DNA of 7,168 nucleotides from assembly GCA_902784015.1 (NCBI GenBank), contig CACZTC010000154.1:1-7168 (forward strand), read 5' to 3'. This DNA is from an uncultured Erysipelotrichaceae bacterium. Its GTDB lineage: Bacteria > Bacillota_I > Bacilli_A > Erysipelotrichales > Erysipelotrichaceae. Below are positions 5,685 through 7,168 of the stretch, piece after piece. The translations under genes and the position numbers were made by a program. Each line of letters opens with the position of its first letter. The stretch's first letter is position 1. Below the pieces are notes generated by a model. The model was not told the origin of the DNA, ran no database searches, and saw nothing but the letters and a program-made list of their open reading frames with translations.

Positions 5685-7168
5685 ATGAGTTTAGAAGAAT
5701 TTTTAAAGTACATTCTTACAGAAGTAAGACTAAATCCTAAAGATAATGTATCTAAACAATATCGTGCTTATTATCAATTAGCAGATAAAAAATTACCATT
5801 ATCAGGATGGTTTTCAAGCGCTAAGTCAGCTATAGATAGCGCAAAAAGTGCATTAGAAGGCGGATTGTTAGAAGGTAAACAGGTTGAGTTTAAAAATGAA
5901 GATGGAAGTGTTGAAGAAGTTGTAGATAATAATAAATATGCAAATATTTTCGATACTAATATTCTAGATAAACTTAAAGGCTTACTTGGTCTAGGAGCTT
6001 TAGGTGCATTAGGCGCTAATGTAGGCAATGTTAAAGATGCTGTAGCTAATTTCTTTAATTTTAAAAATGGCAAATTATTCTTTAATGGAAGCGAAGAAGA
6101 AATCACTGATGGTTTATTCTCGAGTTTTGGTGGCTTTTTAGATAATGCAACTGATGAAGATAAAGTTAATAATGTTACTTTATTAGAAAACGCAGTTAAA
6201 GTTGCCAAACGAAGTAGTGATAATGAATTCTCTTTAGATGAGTTGACTTCTTTATTAAAGAATAATGAAAAAAGTGGAGAGAAATTATTAACTAGATTAA
6301 TAGATAAATCTATTCCCGAACAAAAAGAAGAGAATCAAGGCTTAAAGAATTGGTTTTTAAATAAATATTATGCAAGTGGTAATAATAATAAATTATTTAA
6401 ATCAACTTCATTATTACGTGATAAATTTGGTGAATTAGTTAATAATGCTGGTACAGGAGATTTATCTAAATTAGGTTTAGTTGCAGGAGGCGGCTTAGGC
6501 TTAAGCGCAATTAAAGCTTTAAAAGATAAATTTACAGCTAATAAAAATGTTGATTTAAAAGATCCTGCTGTTGTTGGTGCTGTTGGTGCTACTCTTAATA
6601 ATAAAGTAGATGATTTAAAAGAAGGTATCACTAGAGGAACAAATGAAGTAAAAGATGATATCAATAAACTTGGAGCAGGCGCATTAGGAGCAGCTGGCTC
6701 AGGTTTAGCTTCAGCTAAGAATCTAGGTAATGAAGCTAAAGATTTAGCTAATAAAGGCTTAGATAATGTTAAAGAAGTAGGCAATAATTTAGATAATAAA
6801 GTAGATGATTTAAAAGAAGGTATCACTAGAGGCGCTAATGAAGTAAAAGATGATATTAATAAATTAGGAGCTGGCGCATTAGGTGCTACTGAAGCAGGTA
6901 AAGCTTCAGTCAAAAATCTTGGTGATGGTATTAATGTTTCTAATAAAAATGATGAAGATGATAATAAGAAAGGCGGCTTTGGGAAGAAATTAGCATTAGG
7001 TGCAGGTGCTCTTGGTTTAGCTTCATTACCATTCTGGGCTATTCCATATAAGATTAATGCAGATGTTCCAAGCGATGCTACAGTTACTAAAGAATTACCA
7101 AGTAATTATCGCTTCTATCAAAATGTTGAATTACCAGAAGTAAGTAAAGATGGATATACATTTGATGG
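5685..7168 (+). CDS. Large repeat-containing membrane/surface protein, 3' end beyond window
   Basis: The frame is open from ATG 5685 (AAGGAG eight bases upstream) to the window end, giving 494 complete codons and no stop. I do not recognise the N-terminal part. It starts MSLEEFLKYILTEV without a signal peptide and continues with charged helical stretches alternating with glycine/alanine/leucine runs (about 99-115, 263-275, 329-338, 394-403). A 65-residue period repeats the segment starting NKVDDLKEGITRG at 306-336 and 371-401. After an acidic/lysine stretch and FGKK comes a hydrophobic segment (about 436-454, ending PFWAIP), which looks like the membrane anchor with the N-terminal side in the cytoplasm. 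Beyond it, the last residues, ELPEVSKDGYTFDG, match the start of an InlB B-repeat / Flg_new unit ('K-x-G-Y-T-F-D-G-W'), typical of Gram-positive surface proteins. The adjacent class B sortase suggests a wall-linked or surface product. Function is unknown. Confidence 0.85.
   Translation, partial: MSLEEFLKYILTEVRLNPKDNVSKQYRAYYQLADKKLPLSGWFSSAKSAIDSAKSALEGGLLEGKQVEFKNEDGSVEEVVDNNKYANIFDTNILDKLKGLLGLGALGALGANVGNVKDAVANFFNFKNGKLFFNGSEEEITDGLFSSFGGFLDNATDEDKVNNVTLLENAVKVAKRSSDNEFSLDELTSLLKNNEKSGEKLLTRLIDKSIPEQKEENQGLKNWFLNKYYASGNNNKLFKSTSLLRDKFGELVNNAGTGDLSKLGLVAGGGLGLSAIKALKDKFTANKNVDLKDPAVVGAVGATLNNKVDDLKEGITRGTNEVKDDINKLGAGALGAAGSGLASAKNLGNEAKDLANKGLDNVKEVGNNLDNKVDDLKEGITRGANEVKDDINKLGAGALGATEAGKASVKNLGDGINVSNKNDEDDNKKGGFGKKLALGAGALGLASLPFWAIPYKINADVPSDATVTKELPSNYRFYQNVELPEVSKDGYTFD
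6598..6890 (+). repeat. Two-copy 195-base in-frame repeat within the large surface-protein gene
   Basis: The 40 bases at 6598-6637 are identical to 6793-6832, and similarity continues to about 6695 and 6890 with mostly synonymous changes. The offset is 195 bases, exactly 65 codons. At protein level 30 of 31 residues agree (306-336 against 371-401). This points to a fairly recent in-frame duplication. Confidence 0.9.

Noticed and set aside
5774..6913. Two long minus-strand open frames (5774-6208 and 6368-6913) rich in Ser, Leu, Pro and Ala
   Set aside because: Both mirror the large plus-strand frame, whose start has a strong ribosome binding site and promoter. The Ser/Leu/Pro/Ala bias is what antisense reading of GAT, AAA, GGT and GCT codons gives, and the apparent repeats are the sense repeat read backwards.
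1..7168. Mollicute genetic code with TGA as tryptophan
   Set aside because: Tryptophans in the genes are TGG and no gene contains an in-frame TGA. The lack of TGA stops in only seven genes fits plain AT-rich codon bias.
1..7168. CRISPR arrays, tRNA or rRNA genes, insertion sequences and phage genes
   Set aside because: I saw no regularly spaced repeats, cloverleaf-like segments, transposase motifs or terminal inverted repeats. The ArpU-like resemblance of the HTH protein alone does not make this a prophage.

Overview
The window is about 70% A+T. It carries ordinary low-GC Gram-positive housekeeping genes: a long-form hibernation factor, PTS enzyme I, a YeeN-type YebC protein and a class B sortase. 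This fits a member of the Bacillota, most likely an Erysipelotrichia-like or related gut Bacilli lineage with a compact genome. That placement is inferred from gene content and codon use. Every tryptophan in the genes is TGG, no gene contains an in-frame TGA, and the seven visible stops are TAA or TAG, so the standard bacterial code fits. The sortase implies a cell wall, which argues against a true mycoplasma.

Layout. (1) The 3' end of hpf (+, 2-211) closes with a bidirectional terminator shared with a convergent multi-pass membrane protein (-, 235-894) that resembles a CPBP-family protease without its catalytic residues. (2) After a 153-base divergent region comes a small helix-turn-helix protein with a sigma-region-4/ArpU-like look (+, GTG at 1048 to 1392). 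ptsI (+, 1453-3156) follows it with no terminator between. (3) ptsI converges on a PPP-type metallophosphoesterase (-, 3193-3912), again across a shared bidirectional terminator. (4) The phosphoesterase and the yebC-family gene (+, 4011-4736) diverge from a short region where the two predicted promoters overlap at their -35 elements. (5) A terminator-like hairpin separates yebC from a class B sortase (+, 4778-5605). (6) A large open frame (+, 5685 to past the window end) runs at least 494 codons. It encodes a repeat-bearing protein with no signal peptide, an internal transmembrane segment near residues 436-456, and the start of what looks like an InlB-type (Flg_new) surface repeat at the window edge.

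The first five regions are mostly housekeeping: ribosome hibernation, sugar import by the PTS, and translation support. The most unusual part is the sortase/large-protein pair at 4778-7168. A wall-anchoring enzyme sits next to a protein whose long N-terminal half should stay in the cytoplasm and whose C-terminal part should be outside. That arrangement differs from a classic signal-peptide/LPxTG substrate. Whether the protein carries a sortase signal cannot be seen, because its C-terminus lies outside the window.
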